The notes below the pieces were generated by a model. The model ran no database searches. It was given only the letters and a program-made list of their open reading frames with translations, and was not told the DNA's origin. Below, piece after piece: positions 11,138 through 22,671 of a stretch of 64,000 nucleotides of DNA. Position 1 is the stretch's first letter, and each line of letters begins with the position of its first letter. Origin of the DNA: Terana coerulea. Its lineage: Eukaryota > Basidiomycota > Agaricomycetes > Polyporales > Phanerochaetaceae. The translations under genes and the position numbers were made by a program. The stretch lies in NCBI GenBank assembly GCA_024811115.1, contig JAKOGH010000859.1, forward strand, positions 1 to 64,000. Reading direction: 5' to 3'.

Positions 11138-13098
11138 TCATTCCTGCCACTCAAGAGATCCAACTATTGCGGTCCGTCCAGCGAGAGGTCCCGGACTCGG
11201 CGCCAGCACCGTCATCCTCTTGTTGGGGGTGTCCACAGCAGTACTGTACATGTGAGTTGAGCATGTAAACACAATGGCGAAAACATCTGGGAACGCACAT
11301 CACGACGAAGCCAATGACGTGCAGGTCCAGGATCTCCTCGTCGTACCGCTCCGACTCGTCCGGGTTGGACGGCGACAGCAGCGCGAGCACACCATTGTAC
11401 AGACCGGCGACAGATACCGCGGGATCGACGTGCAGGGGCTGCATCTCGGATACCACGCGCGTCGCACCGATGGGCAGCGCCGAGGATGGGGCCATCGTTT
11501 CTGCCGCAACGCAAGACACGTCAGCTTCGAACCTTGGGCTTCTCTTTGCATGGACGTAGGACCTACCTTCGCCGATACGCCAGATCGCCATGTCCCCGAA
11601 GTTGACGACCGAGCTCGATGGCGCGAGCGTGAAGTCGGTCGGCTGTTCGCCGCCAATGAGGTACATGCTCGCTGCAGACGCGGATTGCAGCGAAGGCATG
11701 CCCGCGGGTGGGCTCAAGCGCTCGCCGTAAAAGTATGCGTGCATTTGATATTTGCGCATGCGGGAGCGATACAGAACGTCCAGCTCGACGACCTGGTGCA
11801 AACATAAGCGGATGACGATAATAGATGGAATGGGGTAGATGCATACACCGCCGGATTTTGGGATCTTGACAACTGTGACTCTGTTACCATACGTGCGAAG
11901 CATCTCGACGTTCAACTTCTCGTGCCCAACCACGAGGATGACGTTTACTGATGGTTTCGTTAGCATGGGTCCGGTAGTAAGTGGTCATGGGCGCGTACTT
12001 CGGAAGGCGTCGACACAAGCCTTGATAAGCGATTGTCTGTGGTGGTCTTGCCCGCCCGCACTATTTGCGGCGAAAGACGACGGAGTGTCTACTATAACTC
12101 CTGATGCTCGAGCTAATGACGAAAATGAGGAAAATGAGTACACAAATCGCATGCACCCTGTCGCAACAAAGCATACCTTGAATGTCATCGTTAATTCTAT
12201 CCCATACGTTCTCGCCCAGATTGCGTATGAGCCGGTCGAGAAGCAGAGGATTTCGTTTGGTCTCTGCGTGCCCATACCAATACGCAAGAGGCAGCAGCGC
12301 ATTCGATGACATATGCGTAGGCGCAGACGTGGCTGCTGAGCCAAGTGTATGCGACGGTGTCGATGTTTGCAGGGGTGTGGTTATTGACGCTGCCGAGATT
12401 GTGCCTGGTAGCATACATCCTCCCTGAAGGCAGAGCATTAGACTTTGAGACGCAGAGTTAATGGGTTGCACATATACTTCGCCAGGGTCAACATTGATCA
12501 GCATCGGACACCAATCCTGGCCAGCTCTGATAGCGTAGTTGACTAGCATCTTCGAGATGGTGGTCTTTCCAGAGTTTTCCGGACCTAGGAGGAGAACCCG
12601 TGGGGCTTCGGTGTTTTCTGTGCTGGGCTCATGTGGAGGTGTAGCATTGGAAGCATCCTCTCCCTTCGCATGGTACAACGCACGCACACGCATCGCTTCG
12701 AACGCAAGATGCAGGTTTGCGTAGGCCGCCATGGGCGTTTCTTCTGATATGTACTCTGTGGAGGGCTGACCTGTAACGTGGAGACACAGACCGTTCAGCC
12801 TGGTGGGATGAAGAAAGTTTGGAGGACATATCTGTATTGTACATCCCTGCCATGTATACACTGCGGCTTTGCACTCCTCGTAAAACAGGTACGTTTTGCC
12901 TTCCACAAGCTCAGCGCCGAAGATCTCCGCTTGGCCGTGAACCAGCTGCCAAGCACTATGAGACTCAGTGATGACTCCAAAACAGATGAAAACAGACCTT
13001 GATCGCAAAGAAGTCCCTGCGTCCAGCTCGAACCTGTACTCATTCTCTGGGTTGATCACCCACTCCCGGGTCGTCGCCAGGGGCTCCGACGTCGACAT
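11138..13098 (-). CDS. CLP1: Polynucleotide 5'-kinase-fold cleavage/polyadenylation factor CLP1
   Basis: Nuclear subunit of mRNA cleavage factor CF IA, working with Pcf11 in pre-mRNA 3'-end formation. Starts at 13098 (MSTSEPLATTREW). The N-terminal domain has EYRFELDAGTSL, AEIFGAELVEGKTYLFYEE and the typical ETPMAAYANLH. The P-loop is GPENSGKTT, followed by LINVDPG; the central domain includes PLAYWYGHAE and INDDIQ. The C-terminal domain carries VVELDVLYRSRMRKYQMHAYFYG and LYNGVLALLSP, and the last exon reads TVLAPSPGPLAGRTAIVGS before a TGA at 11138. Introns are short: the first spans 12956-12997 (42 nt), and one near 12775-12832 is 57 nt and leaves the frame open if retained. No frame correction was needed. 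The start lies 341 nt from the divergent hydrolase gene. Confidence 0.92.
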
Positions 13099-13439
13099 GC
13101 CTGGCAGTGCGTGTCAGCGACGAACGCGTGCACGACCTACGAAGTCACACGATGCAAATATTCACTCTGTCAACGCAAAGGCACACTCTGGTTCGCACAG
13201 ATTCGGGTCCCTGCACAGGTCGGGATTCGGGAAAAGACCAACAGGCGCGGGGCGTCCGGAACAGGCGCGGCCGACGAAAAAGCGCACGGCAGGCTAGCGT
13301 GGGGTTAGGGTAACTTTGTGGCGTGCGAGTCTGATGCCCGTCGCGCGCCTCGGCCCACCGGCAACTGCGCCTCCGCTGTCCTGCTCCCAGTCGCGCGACC
13401 CGACGTCGTCGTCCACCTCTCGGTCCGCCGCCATTCGAG
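13099..13439. promoter_or_regulatory. Divergent promoter region of CLP1 and the alpha/beta hydrolase
   Basis: A 341-nt GC-rich gap separates two oppositely directed start codons, so it must serve both genes. No individual factor site can be named with confidence. Confidence 0.5.
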
Positions 13440-14805
13440 ATGAGTTCGAAAGACGACAAGAATTTGCCTACCGTCTTCGACCCCGAGACTTGCACCCGCA
13501 AAGGTCTCTGTCCTGTCTCGAGCATCCGAAACAAGGACGACCCGTTCGAAAGCCATTCGCTGTACTTCGAGCAACATGGCAATGGTCCGGAGAAGATCAT
13601 ATTCATCATGGGGTAAGATTTAAATTCTCCTAGCTGTGTACCCGTGGCTTTCTTGTGAGCTCACGCAGTGGGTAGTCTGAACAGCAGCTCATTTGCTTGG
13701 TCTACCCAGATCGCCCACTTCGGACGGATACCCAAATACTCGGCGTTGGTGTTTGACAATCGCGGAGTAGGGAATAGTGGTGTGCCGAGGGGACCGTACA
13801 CGTGAGTAGCATCGAACTTTGTACTTCGGGAGACAGAACAACACCCACCTTGACGCGTTCGTAATCGTAGGACAAGCGGTATGGCTGAAGACGCGATAGC
13901 GCTCCTGAACTATGTGGGGTGGACGGAGCACCGAGACTTGCACGTCGTCGGTGTTTCCCTCGGAGGAATGATTGCACAAGGTGCGTTCCACACTGGTATT
14001 GCTCTTACGAGTTCACTAATCTCGTACTTCGTGCTTGTAATTAGAGCTGGCATGGAGGATACCAGAACGCATCATCTCCCTCACATTAACAGTCACAACC
14101 GCCGGCGGCCGACCATGGACGAATCTGCCACCAGTGCGCCCCTGTTCATGAACTCTCGCAACAAACATACTGACGGGTACCAATCCCAGTGGAAAGGCTT
14201 CAGCAGCCTATCCAGGCACGTCACCTTCCTCTGATCTCATTCCGAAACATCCCGCTCAAACAACGCATATGTCTAGGCTCACCTTCATCAAGGACGTAGA
14301 ACAGAAGATCCCCATCATCCTCGAGATGTGCTTCCCCGTGGAATGGCTCAACGCACAAGCAGAAGACGACGCACAAGGCCGAACGAACAGAGAGCTCATG
14401 ACCCTGGTACGCTGGCCCACTCGCCCACCCCGTCACCCGCCTCCCGCTGACCACACCTCCTCTCAGGAATACCGCAAACGCTTCGCGCTCACCCGCCCGC
14501 AGACCCTCTTCGGCGCGCTCTCCCAGATGGCCGCTGGCCTCACGCATCACGCGCAGCCCGCGCGCCTGCGCCGCATCGCGCAGGCCGTGCCCAAGGTGCT
14601 CATCGTCACCGGCGACGACGACCACCTCGTCCACCCGCGCAACAGCGTCTACCTCAAGCAGCACATGCCCGAGGCGGAGTTCGTGCGGTGGGAGCGAACG
14701 GGGCACGCGGTGCCGTCGCAGCATACGAAGCGCTACCATGCCTTGCTCGAGAAGGTGTTTGAGGAGGGAAGGCAGAAGGCGCGCGAAGGCTTCTCGACGG
14801 ACTGA
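13440..14805 (+). CDS. Alpha/beta hydrolase fold protein
   Basis: Serine hydrolase of unknown substrate. Seven exons: 13440-13612, 13676-13801, 13871-13980, 14045-14133, 14190-14215, 14277-14406 and 14467-14805. The product runs from MSSKDDKNLPTVFDPETC through IIFIMGLNSSSFAW (oxyanion region), VFDNRGVGNS, the nucleophile elbow GVSLGG (Ser), GDDDHLVHP (likely acidic residue) and RTGHAVPSQH (catalytic His), ending EGFSTD. The fifth exon is only 26 nt (WKGFSSLS plus two bases) and restores the family pattern GGRPWTNLPPWKG; reading through it meets a stop. The intron after it (14216-14276) begins with GC, not GT, and ends with AG. No membrane segment or secretion signal is apparent. It shares a promoter region with CLP1. 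Confidence 0.82.
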
Positions 14806-15421
14806 GTTATAGAGATGGCATGAATATGTAGACACGGGGGCGCATGTCGAATGCCGACAGCGTTATATACTTTGGTTGCCCACTGCTTAGGACGATCACA
14901 CAAGCACACAGTGGGTAGAATACGCAAAGTCGCGGTTGAGCGCGGTCGTATTCGTTGACGATGCAGCAGCAAAGCCGACCGTCGGTGAGCAAGTACTATG
15001 TACTACAAGAATATCACGAAGCAACCACCCAAAGAGCCCAAAATGAAGTACAGTGAGGTAGGAATACCTATCCGTGTCGACGGATGTCCTCCCAATCCTT
15101 CCGAATGAGACTCTAATGAGGCGTCGCGCGTGCGCGGTGTGTCGTAAGGCGGAACGAGTGAGTCCACGTGTGGCCGCGTGGAGAGCTAAGCGGGGCGTGT
15201 GAGGCAGGAACAGGGGAACGTATGTGTGCGAGGGAATCTAGATGCCGAGTGCAAATGCGGATAAATTAGGCGGAAGGATGAACTTCCGGTGCGATGAGAG
15301 CGAGGGCGAGGCGATAGCATGCGAGAGGTGCGTGGCACGACGAAGACGACCAGCGATGCGCAAGGTGGTGTGGGGCGCAGGGGTCACGACAATCCCGGGG
15401 CGGAGGAGCGCGTCGGGCGCC
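14806..15421. other. Convergent intergenic spacer
   Basis: Lies between the 3' ends of the alpha/beta hydrolase (+) and SAM synthase (-). Open frames here have no recognisable content. Confidence 0.5.
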
Positions 15422-16823
15422 CTAGAGCTTGAGCTGCTTGGGCTTCTCCCAGGTGTAGTCGGGGTTGCCGAAGTGACCGTAGGCCGCGGTGCGGCGGTAC
15501 TGAGGCTTCTGGAGATCGAGCTGCTGGACTGTGGTGGACGTCAGCTATGGATGGCGTAAAGTAACAAGTGGATGGCACATACCAATGACACCGGGACGGA
15601 GATCCCAGTTGTTGCGGATGACCTCGACGAGCTCCTCGTCGGTCTTCTTGCTGGTGCCGTAGGTGTCGACGAAGACGGAGAGGGGCTCAGCGACACCGAT
15701 GGCGTACGAGAGCTGGACGAGGGCGCGGCGGGCGAGGCCGGCGGCGACGATGGACTTGGCGATCCACCGCGCGGTGTACGCAGCGGAACGATCGACCTTG
15801 GAGAAGTCCTTGCCGGAGAAAGCACCTCCACCGTGGGCACCCCAGCCGCCGTAGGTGTCGACGATGATCTTACGACCAGTGAGACCGGCATCACCCTGAG
15901 GACCACCAATGACGAAACGTCCTGATGGTTGGATCTATTCACGACGTTGATTAGGCACAGTACAGATGTAGAGATGGCATTAAACGTACGTGATAGACGG
16001 TGCGGTCATCGAGAAGGTTGGCGGGGATAACCTTCTTCACGACCTTGTTGAGGATCTCGCTACGGAGCTCCTCAGTGGTGATGCTCTCGGCGTGCTGCGT
16101 CGAGACGACGACGGTGTCGACACGGAGAGGAATGGTAGCACCGCCCTCCTTCTTGTACTCCACGGTGACCTGCGTCTTCGAGTCGGGACGCAGCCACGGG
16201 AGCGCGCCAGAGCGGCGGGCGACAGCGAGCGCGGCGTTGAGCTTGTGCGCAAGGACGATGGTGAGCGGCATGAACTCCTCCGTCTCGTCGGTCGCGTAGC
16301 CGAACATGATGCCCTGGTCGCCGGCGCCGAGGTTCTCGAGCGCGCCGTGGTCGAGGCCCTGCGCGATGTCGGGCGACTGCTGCTCGATGGCGACGAGGAT
16401 GTTGCACGTCTTGTAGTCGAAGCCCTTCTCCGAGTCGTCGTACCCGATCTGCTTGATCGTCTCGCGAATGACCTTCTGGTAGTCGATCGTCGCCTTGGTC
16501 GTGATTTCACCGAACACCATGATCATGCCGGTCTTGGACGCGGTCTCGCAAGCGACCTTGGAGAATGGGTCCTGCTCCAAGCAGGCGTCGAGCTGCAAAG
16601 CGCACGGAACAATGAGCACAATGTGCGGAATGCTATAGCGCATCGCAACTCACGATGGCATCGGAGACCTGGTCGCAAATCTTGTCTGCAAACTAAATGA
16701 GCATGGTATGTCACAGCAAAACACGCGCTGGCACCTACCAGGGTGGCCCTCGCCGACAGACTCGGAGGTGAAGAGGAAGTGGCCGGCCTCGAGGGCGGCG
16801 TGGACAGCGTGACCGTTGGACAT
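15422..16823 (-). CDS. S-adenosylmethionine synthase
   Basis: Makes S-adenosylmethionine from methionine and ATP in the cytosol. Exon 1 starts at 16823 ([16 protein letters not shown]) and includes [11 protein letters not shown], the methionine/ATP-binding signature; a small exon carries [11 protein letters not shown]. The large exon has [16 protein letters not shown], the hexapeptide GAGDQG in [13 protein letters not shown], and [10 protein letters not shown]. The next exon carries the P-loop-like GGGAFSGKD in the context [20 protein letters not shown], and the last ends with [19 protein letters not shown]. Length and order match the eukaryotic enzyme, and every frame is intact. It lies head-to-tail with the aminotransferase upstream. 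Confidence 0.96.
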
Positions 16824-17598
16824 GGCGACGAGGGAGGGGCTGGCGGTGGAGGGAGGGAAAGAGGTGGATGGGTATCGGCCAACCTCGAACGAGAATTGCT
16901 CAAATTTAAGAGCGAGGGACCCCGATCACCGCGTGGCTGCTATCACGCAATCTCACAGAACCATTCATGCAGGCTTGCGCAGGGCTCTAAAGGTTGCGCG
17001 TTCATCTTCTCATCTCTACGCGGGGTAGCCTTCCCACCCCCGCCGTGCCGCGGTATGGGGAACTGTAGGACGAGGGCACACGAATATTGGGCGTGGATTT
17101 TCGCGCATTTTCGCGTCGAGTAAAGCGCGGCAGGACCCCGAGACCCTGTACCGTACGTGGACTCACCAGGGTCCATGTCGCCTTCATCGACGAGCCTCGT
17201 CTTGAAATGCCTCTCAGAAAAATCACACGTCTACCGAAGACCAATACCATAAAACAGTATCTGCTATGCCTGCTGTCGAATGTACCCACATCCAGGCCCG
17301 ACCCTAAGGACGGTCGGCGGCAGACGTGTAATGATGGACTCACAGGGGATAGCAGAAATCAGACCATACCAAGCACATTAAAGACGCTATGCCCGCTAAG
17401 TGGGTGGCTGTCATACTGATTACGTCCTACAAGCGCGGTCTATTCTTTACGTTACGGGGTACGAGGTAAGCGCGATTATCTACGTTCTAGTTTTGTGCAT
17501 GCAGATGTCCATGGTGCGGTCTAATGCTACATACGATCCTTCAACGTCGGCAATAGAGTTACAGGACGTATTCACGATAACATGAGAGAGAGACGGCC
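16824..17598. other. Spacer with the SAM synthase promoter and aminotransferase 3' end
   Basis: Both flanking genes read leftward, so the left part should be the SAM synthase promoter. No further gene recognised. Confidence 0.5.
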
Positions 17599-19560
17599 TC
17601 ATTTCGATTCAAAGAAGTCCCTGAGGACCCGTCCCAGGATTTTCAGCGCCGGCTGCATCTGCGCTTCCTCGCCGGCAAAGGTTGTGCGTACGAAGTTCAC
17701 ACGCTGGAGGCAGTTCGTCAGTTCAGTTCAAAAGCAAGCGTTGAGTGCGTTACTCACGTCCTGGATGGTGTCGTACTCAGCACCGAGGAGCTTCGCCGCC
17801 CCCGCTGACGGGGGTGCGACGAAAAGGCTTCCGGGCATGACGACCACGCCGGCGTCCAAGCACCTCTCGAACAGCTCGTCCATGAGCTCCGGCACGTTCG
17901 TCCGCGCGCGCGACCCTTCCGCGTCGCGGATGTTGGTCCGATACCGCGGGTGCCGGTGGATATGGATCTCGGTCCACACGAACATGCCCGCCTGCGGTGT
18001 GTCGGCGCTCGCGTATCCGGTGCTGACGACTTCTGCCGCGAAGTACTCGAGGAAGCAGTCCCGCCGGCGCTGGTACTCTTGCGCATGCTGATCACCCAGC
18101 GGTCGAAGCCGTCGAGCCCCCAACCTGACGCGCCCAGCATCTCCGTGATGAAGATCTGGCCGAAGCCGTGCGGGTGCTGCGTGGACGAGTCGTTGAGGGC
18201 GACGAGGTGGTTGTGGAAGAACAGGCTGCTGGTGATCCAACCGAGACGCATACCGGGCATCATGACCTTGCTGAAGCTGTCGACGCGTAGCACGCGACCA
18301 TCCGAGTCCATCGACACGAACGAGGGCATCAGCGTGTTCGAACATGTGTCGTCATCGCTGTACTGCAGGAAATAATAGGGATCTGCACGATTCGTTAGGG
18401 GCGGCTCTCGAACGACATGGTTCGGATGACTCGCCGTCTTCTATGATAACCAGATCAAAGCGCTGTGCGAGCTTGTATATCTCTTTCCGGCGCTCGACAC
18501 TCAAAGTGCATCCCGTCGGATTCTGTCCGGACCTGGGAGCGCCGTCAGGACCGGAGTGAACAGGAGAAGCACGGTGGGAGCTTACGGCACAGTGTACAAC
18601 ACATGAGGCCGCCGCCCGTGGATGCGCTCGTCCCAGTTTGTCAGGACGCGTTCGAGCTCGTACGGGATGAGCCCGCCCTGGTCGATCTTGACCGGCACCC
18701 AGTTGATGCCGTGCGCGAGCGGCGCGTTCGTCAACGCGTTGAACGAGAACTCGTCCGCGAGGAAGTGGTCGCCGGGGCTTCCCAGCAGCCGGAAGCATTT
18801 CGACACGCCGTCCATGTTGCCGAGCGTGAGCGTGCAGACGTGGTTCGGCGGCGCGTGGTAGTGGTCCGTGAGCTCCGTCACGGCGTTCTGCGCCTCGGGC
18901 AGGCCCGCGCCGGTGCTGTACGCCATGCCCGACTGCAGCGACAGCGACGACGGCTCGTCGCGCGCGCAGGTGAGCAGCTGGGTGGGGGTGCTGGGGCCTG
19001 CTTCCTTCCATACGGCGACCGGGTCCTCGAGGTCTTCCGCCGTGGACGCGACCTCGAACTGTATCTTCTTCATGGGATACAGCGAGTAGTGGGGGTCGCC
19101 TGACTGGGTGTGAGATCATGTGGAAGAGGATACGCGACACTGCGGCGACCGCACTGTCACAATAAATCTTGCAGATTTATTGGGGACTTATCATGGAGAA
19201 TGGAACAAACTATCTCTCATACATTCTTCATATGTCCTGCGTGTAGCGACCAGAAACATTACGATGCACTGGATTTATGCTGGACATATGCAAGAATAAA
19301 GAGGCATTTTGAATATATCTGTCATGCATCCCTTGGGGCCATGAAAGACATTTTGTTCCAGTATCCGCGATACGTCCCGGATAAGTCTGAAAGAATGATT
19401 GGGCAGTCGCCGCAGTGCGAGAAGACTCACCGGTGGCCAAGCTGAGCATGTTCTCTCTGCGCTTCGTCAATTTCCACAACGCCTTCATCGCGTTGGGCTT
19501 CCGCCGCCGCGTCTCTTCGGAGAGGTGGTGGGAGAGATCGACGGTGAGGGCGCCAGGCAT
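17599..19560 (-). CDS. PLP-dependent class I/II aminotransferase (aromatic/2-aminoadipate type)
   Basis: Probable ARO8-like aminotransferase acting on aromatic amino acids, kynurenine or 2-aminoadipate; exact substrate unknown. Exon 1 (19431-19560) encodes MPGALTVDLSHHLSEETRRR to SLATG; exon 2 starts at 19099 with DPHYSLYPMKKIQFE. Family blocks include GAGLPEAQNAVTELT, TLGNMDGVSKCFRLLG, DEFSFNAL, SGQNPTGCTLSVERR, VIIEDGE and then DPYYFLQY. The PLP lysine lies in RVDSFSKVMMPGMRLGWI (Lys of SFSK). The last exon ends RVLRDFFESK. One base is missing near 18076-18084, where the conserved reading passes from WVISMRK to EYQRRRDCFLEYF. The first intron is 331 nt, far longer than others in the window. 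The frame break is likelier a sequence error than decay, since the rest is well conserved. Confidence 0.85.
19100..19430 (-). other. Unusually long first intron of the aminotransferase
   Basis: Splicing with GTGAGT at its 5' end and CAG at its 3' end joins SLATG to DPHYSLYP exactly as in the family. Its 331 nt contrast with about 50-60 nt for other introns here. It is visibly more AT-rich and contains a perfect hairpin at 19161-19181. Confidence 0.75.
19161..19181. repeat. Perfect inverted repeat, 9-nt arms with 3-nt loop
   Basis: AATAAATCT and AGATTTATT are exact reverse complements around TGC, inside the long aminotransferase intron. Confidence 0.85.
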
Positions 19561-20591
19561 AGTGCTCTGTACGAACGGGGTACGGATGCGAGTGGGGGAT
19601 TTTGGTAGGGTGACGCTGGGCGCCGAGGTCGCCCTTTTAAGTGAGTCGAATTGCGGGAACGCCTACGAGCGAGCGGCTTGCCTGATACGCGATGGCCGAC
19701 CGTTCATCCGAGCGCATAACGGGATAGTTTCGACGTTTATCGCGGGCAGGTCGCATGGCGGCGATAGGGCTGTACGAGCGTCGGCGACGGAGGAGTCACA
19801 TCGCGCGGTCGGGACGCCAGCCCAGGGCAGTACACGGCGTGATGCGAGCGATCTGCGTGGCGCACTCTAGCTGCATCCAGCCTCGAAGCGGTGCACGCTT
19901 TACCCCGGGTTTTCGTGGGAGACGTTGAGGGGACTTGATGGTCCCGGTTTGCGTGAGGTGAAGGCGCCTGTGCTGCCGCTCCGCGCAGGCGGAGTTTCTG
20001 CTCTCGCTCCCGCCCGAACCACCACCTCCGAACGGCGAGGCTCTGCTGCTCTCGAGTCGTCGCGTTCACGGCCACAAAAACGACGTTTTCTGCCCGCATC
20101 TGTCGCATCACACTTTGCACTGATGCTTTCCAGCCTTCCGCGTCCCCCGGCGCGTCTGGCAAACGCTCGAACTTTGCGCTTGCCTGTGCAGCGGCAGTTT
20201 CAGGCCTTGGACCGAGAAAATGCTAGGCGTTGGATTATGTAAGGGACCGGTGTAGGTCAGCAGGGGGATGTTAGTACGGGTGCGTGCCACTATTCATACT
20301 TCAAGTAGCACGTACTGACACGCTTTGTCTAAGTGGGGTGTAGTGCGGCACTGTTAGACCCTTATTTAGGCGGAGAAATGCAATGACGTTCTGCATATTG
20401 AATTGTCCCGCCATTTCGCGGTGGCAGGAGACCACAGTGTCCCTAGAAACGTGCTTGTGAGATACGGACGTAGCGGGCGATTACCGGCGATGGGAACACA
20501 TAAGAAGGACGCACGATGGAGCGGGTGGCGGCGGGGAAATCCGGTCAAGAAGTGCAACATGCACTCGAAGTAATATGTTCAATGTGTCACC

Positions 20592-20607
20592 GGGGGGGCG
20601 GGGGGGG
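20592..20607 (+). repeat. G-rich tract (G7-C-G8)
   Basis: Sixteen bases containing 15 G on the plus strand, read directly. Could form unusual structure or simply be a slippage product. Confidence 0.8.
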
Positions 20608-20697
20608 CAGACTTGAACGAAAATTCCAAGGGCGAGACTTGGTTGGGTCAAGGTGCTCAAAATACAGGATAGGGCCGACTGCAATTAGGGACATTTT

Positions 20698-20782
20698 GCG
20701 GCGGGATTTTTCCCCATCCAAAAAGAGAATTTCCTTATAAGGCTGGAGCGCCGTGGGCGGAGGTGGGGAAAATCCCGCCGCC
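20698..20782. repeat. Inverted repeat with 18-nt arms and a 49-nt spacer
   Basis: The left arm at 20698-20715 and the right arm at 20765-20782 are reverse complements, differing by the length of one T run and one edge base. The spacer contains the perfect palindrome CCTTATAAGG at 20733-20742, which fits the CArG-box consensus bound by MADS-box factors such as Mcm1. It may be a tiny foldback (MITE-like) element or a regulatory structure; no coding gene adjoins it. Confidence 0.7.
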
Positions 20783-22671
20783 AAATCTCCTTATTATGCG
20801 CGTGCAGGCAATCTGCTGTAGCTGTGGTACGTCATGCGCTATCTATCATCACGTTCGTTATTTCACCTGTCTGAACAGCGATTTCTCCCCGTTTTCTCTC
20901 TCGCAATCCGTTCGGGAAATGTTCCTTCGAAGAACCCTGAGTGTTATTTGGGTCACGCATCCGGATTCCGGCCGCTAAGGAAACTAGAAGCTCGCCCACC
21001 GACATGATCCTTTGTGGACTTGCGACCGAGATACCCAGAATCGACACGGCTAGCCAAGAAGAGAGCGCAATGCCATGAAGTACTGCGGTTCGAGAGTAGT
21101 GATTATCATTTCTCTGTATTCGGTTCACCCTTACCCTTCCAACGCCCGCTTTCCCAGACTAGACTTTTGGGATACGCGCTTTCCCATCGTGAGTCACCGA
21201 CATATTCCCAAAAAGGATTGACTGCAGACTAACGAAGTTCTAGGACCTGATGTGATTGGATGCCGAGTGTAAGGGACTTGGTCGAACTGAATCCTACGGG
21301 TCCTGGGCTACATCTGTCATAACGGGGAAGGAAGGCGCTGCGGTGTCTCACGCAGGCTGATGTTTCCATACCGACTTCAGAAGGTCGCTCAAGCTTCAGC
21401 TTCTTCCAACATCCCGCTGTTCGAGCTTACCAATTGCGTGCTTGCCCAGGTCAGGGTCCTGGGACCGAAGGCCCTCCATTGTATTGGAATAATGAACCCA
21501 ATCTCTGCGCGTCAAGTGAGTAGTCAACCATCAGATACAGAATAAGTGTGCTTTTTATTAATTTCTCAAAGGCCAGACGGCCTATGTATCGGTCAACACC
21601 ACAGTTGCGCATCTACGCATCTATATACGGCATCTCCGCCTATCGCCCACACCCGCAGACGTCATGTTCGGCCACACGGAGCGCGCAGTTCCTTGGGTGC
21701 CGCTGTAACACTTGTGATGCACGAGGCCGTCAGGCCTATGTCACGGTGCCCCACGACAATTCTGCTGCCGCTATCCACCATTTTCGTCGCTGCACCATTC
21801 CGTGACGACGACTGATGCTCCGGGACACGTGGGGGTGGCGGCCGCTCTATGTTTTTCATTGACAGGCCCTAGGCTTCGGTAGACCCAGCGCTGGCCGCCG
21901 AAACGCGCTCGGCTTTTCTCCTCTTAGAACAAAGGCCACCTTCACATCAATGGCTGAAATTAAAGCATAGATCCCCGACATTATGGTCTCTAGACATTGT
22001 ATGTCCGACAGGACGCACTGGAGTCCATGTTAATTTTGCACTCGGGAGCTGAGATCGAAGCCTTGGTCCCTTGCCGGCGGTATAACGAGGCGGGAGCGAC
22101 GATGCTTCGCGTTGTAAGTGATACACGTTCACCTAATATACAACCTCAGGCTCACGACGGCATGCGTAGTTGGGTTCGTCGACACCGCAGATCGTCTAGA
22201 TGGGAATAAGACTCGCATCCCCTGATTCCCTGCTTTGGGGCGCTATGCGCCGATGAAACATAATGCAAGCAGCCGTTGCCAGTGATAACCAGGGCTTGCA
22301 TCTGCATCTGCCGTGCAGGGCCGCAGCACCAATAGGGCACGCTACGGGCACGCGGGATGGAGCGCATACGAACTAAGCGCGGTCGATTCCGACCTGGGAA
22401 CATTCAGAACTGTTACCTATCCTTGCCGCGCCTCGGCGCATTGCCATCGTACGTGGGATTGTAGAAAGAACCGTCGGGCTTCAACATTTCAATGGAGATG
22501 TGCCTAGCGCTGTGATGACTTGCGGCTGATATCCGCCGACCTGTTCCACGGAGAAGCACGACTCGAGACTTTTTTCTTTTTCAATTCGGTGGTTCGGGTG
22601 CGTAGGGGCATCGCTGTGGTCCAGAGGGCATAAAATGTGGAGGAACACAAGGACTCCTTAGCTGGACGGTC

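Larger units (their letters stand above)
19561..22671. other. 3.1 kb gene-poor stretch
   Basis: No reading frame here shows a recognisable domain or a coherent exon chain. The left 200-300 nt should be the aminotransferase promoter. Notable structures are a G7-C-G8 tract at 20592-20607 and a near-perfect inverted repeat at 20698-20782 enclosing a CCTTATAAGG palindrome. It may be a graveyard of old mobile DNA, but no transposase or RT fragment could be identified. Confidence 0.5.

Noticed and set aside
13301..13310. GGGGTTAGGG word resembling a telomere repeat
   Set aside because: It is a single unit in a promoter region, without tandem copies.
14134..14160. Premature in-frame stop in the alpha/beta hydrolase
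   Set aside because: The stop lies inside a canonical 56-nt intron that precedes a microexon, so the gene is intact.
15990..16700. Plus-strand open frame of 236 codons
   Set aside because: It mirrors the main SAM synthase exon and shows no family of its own.
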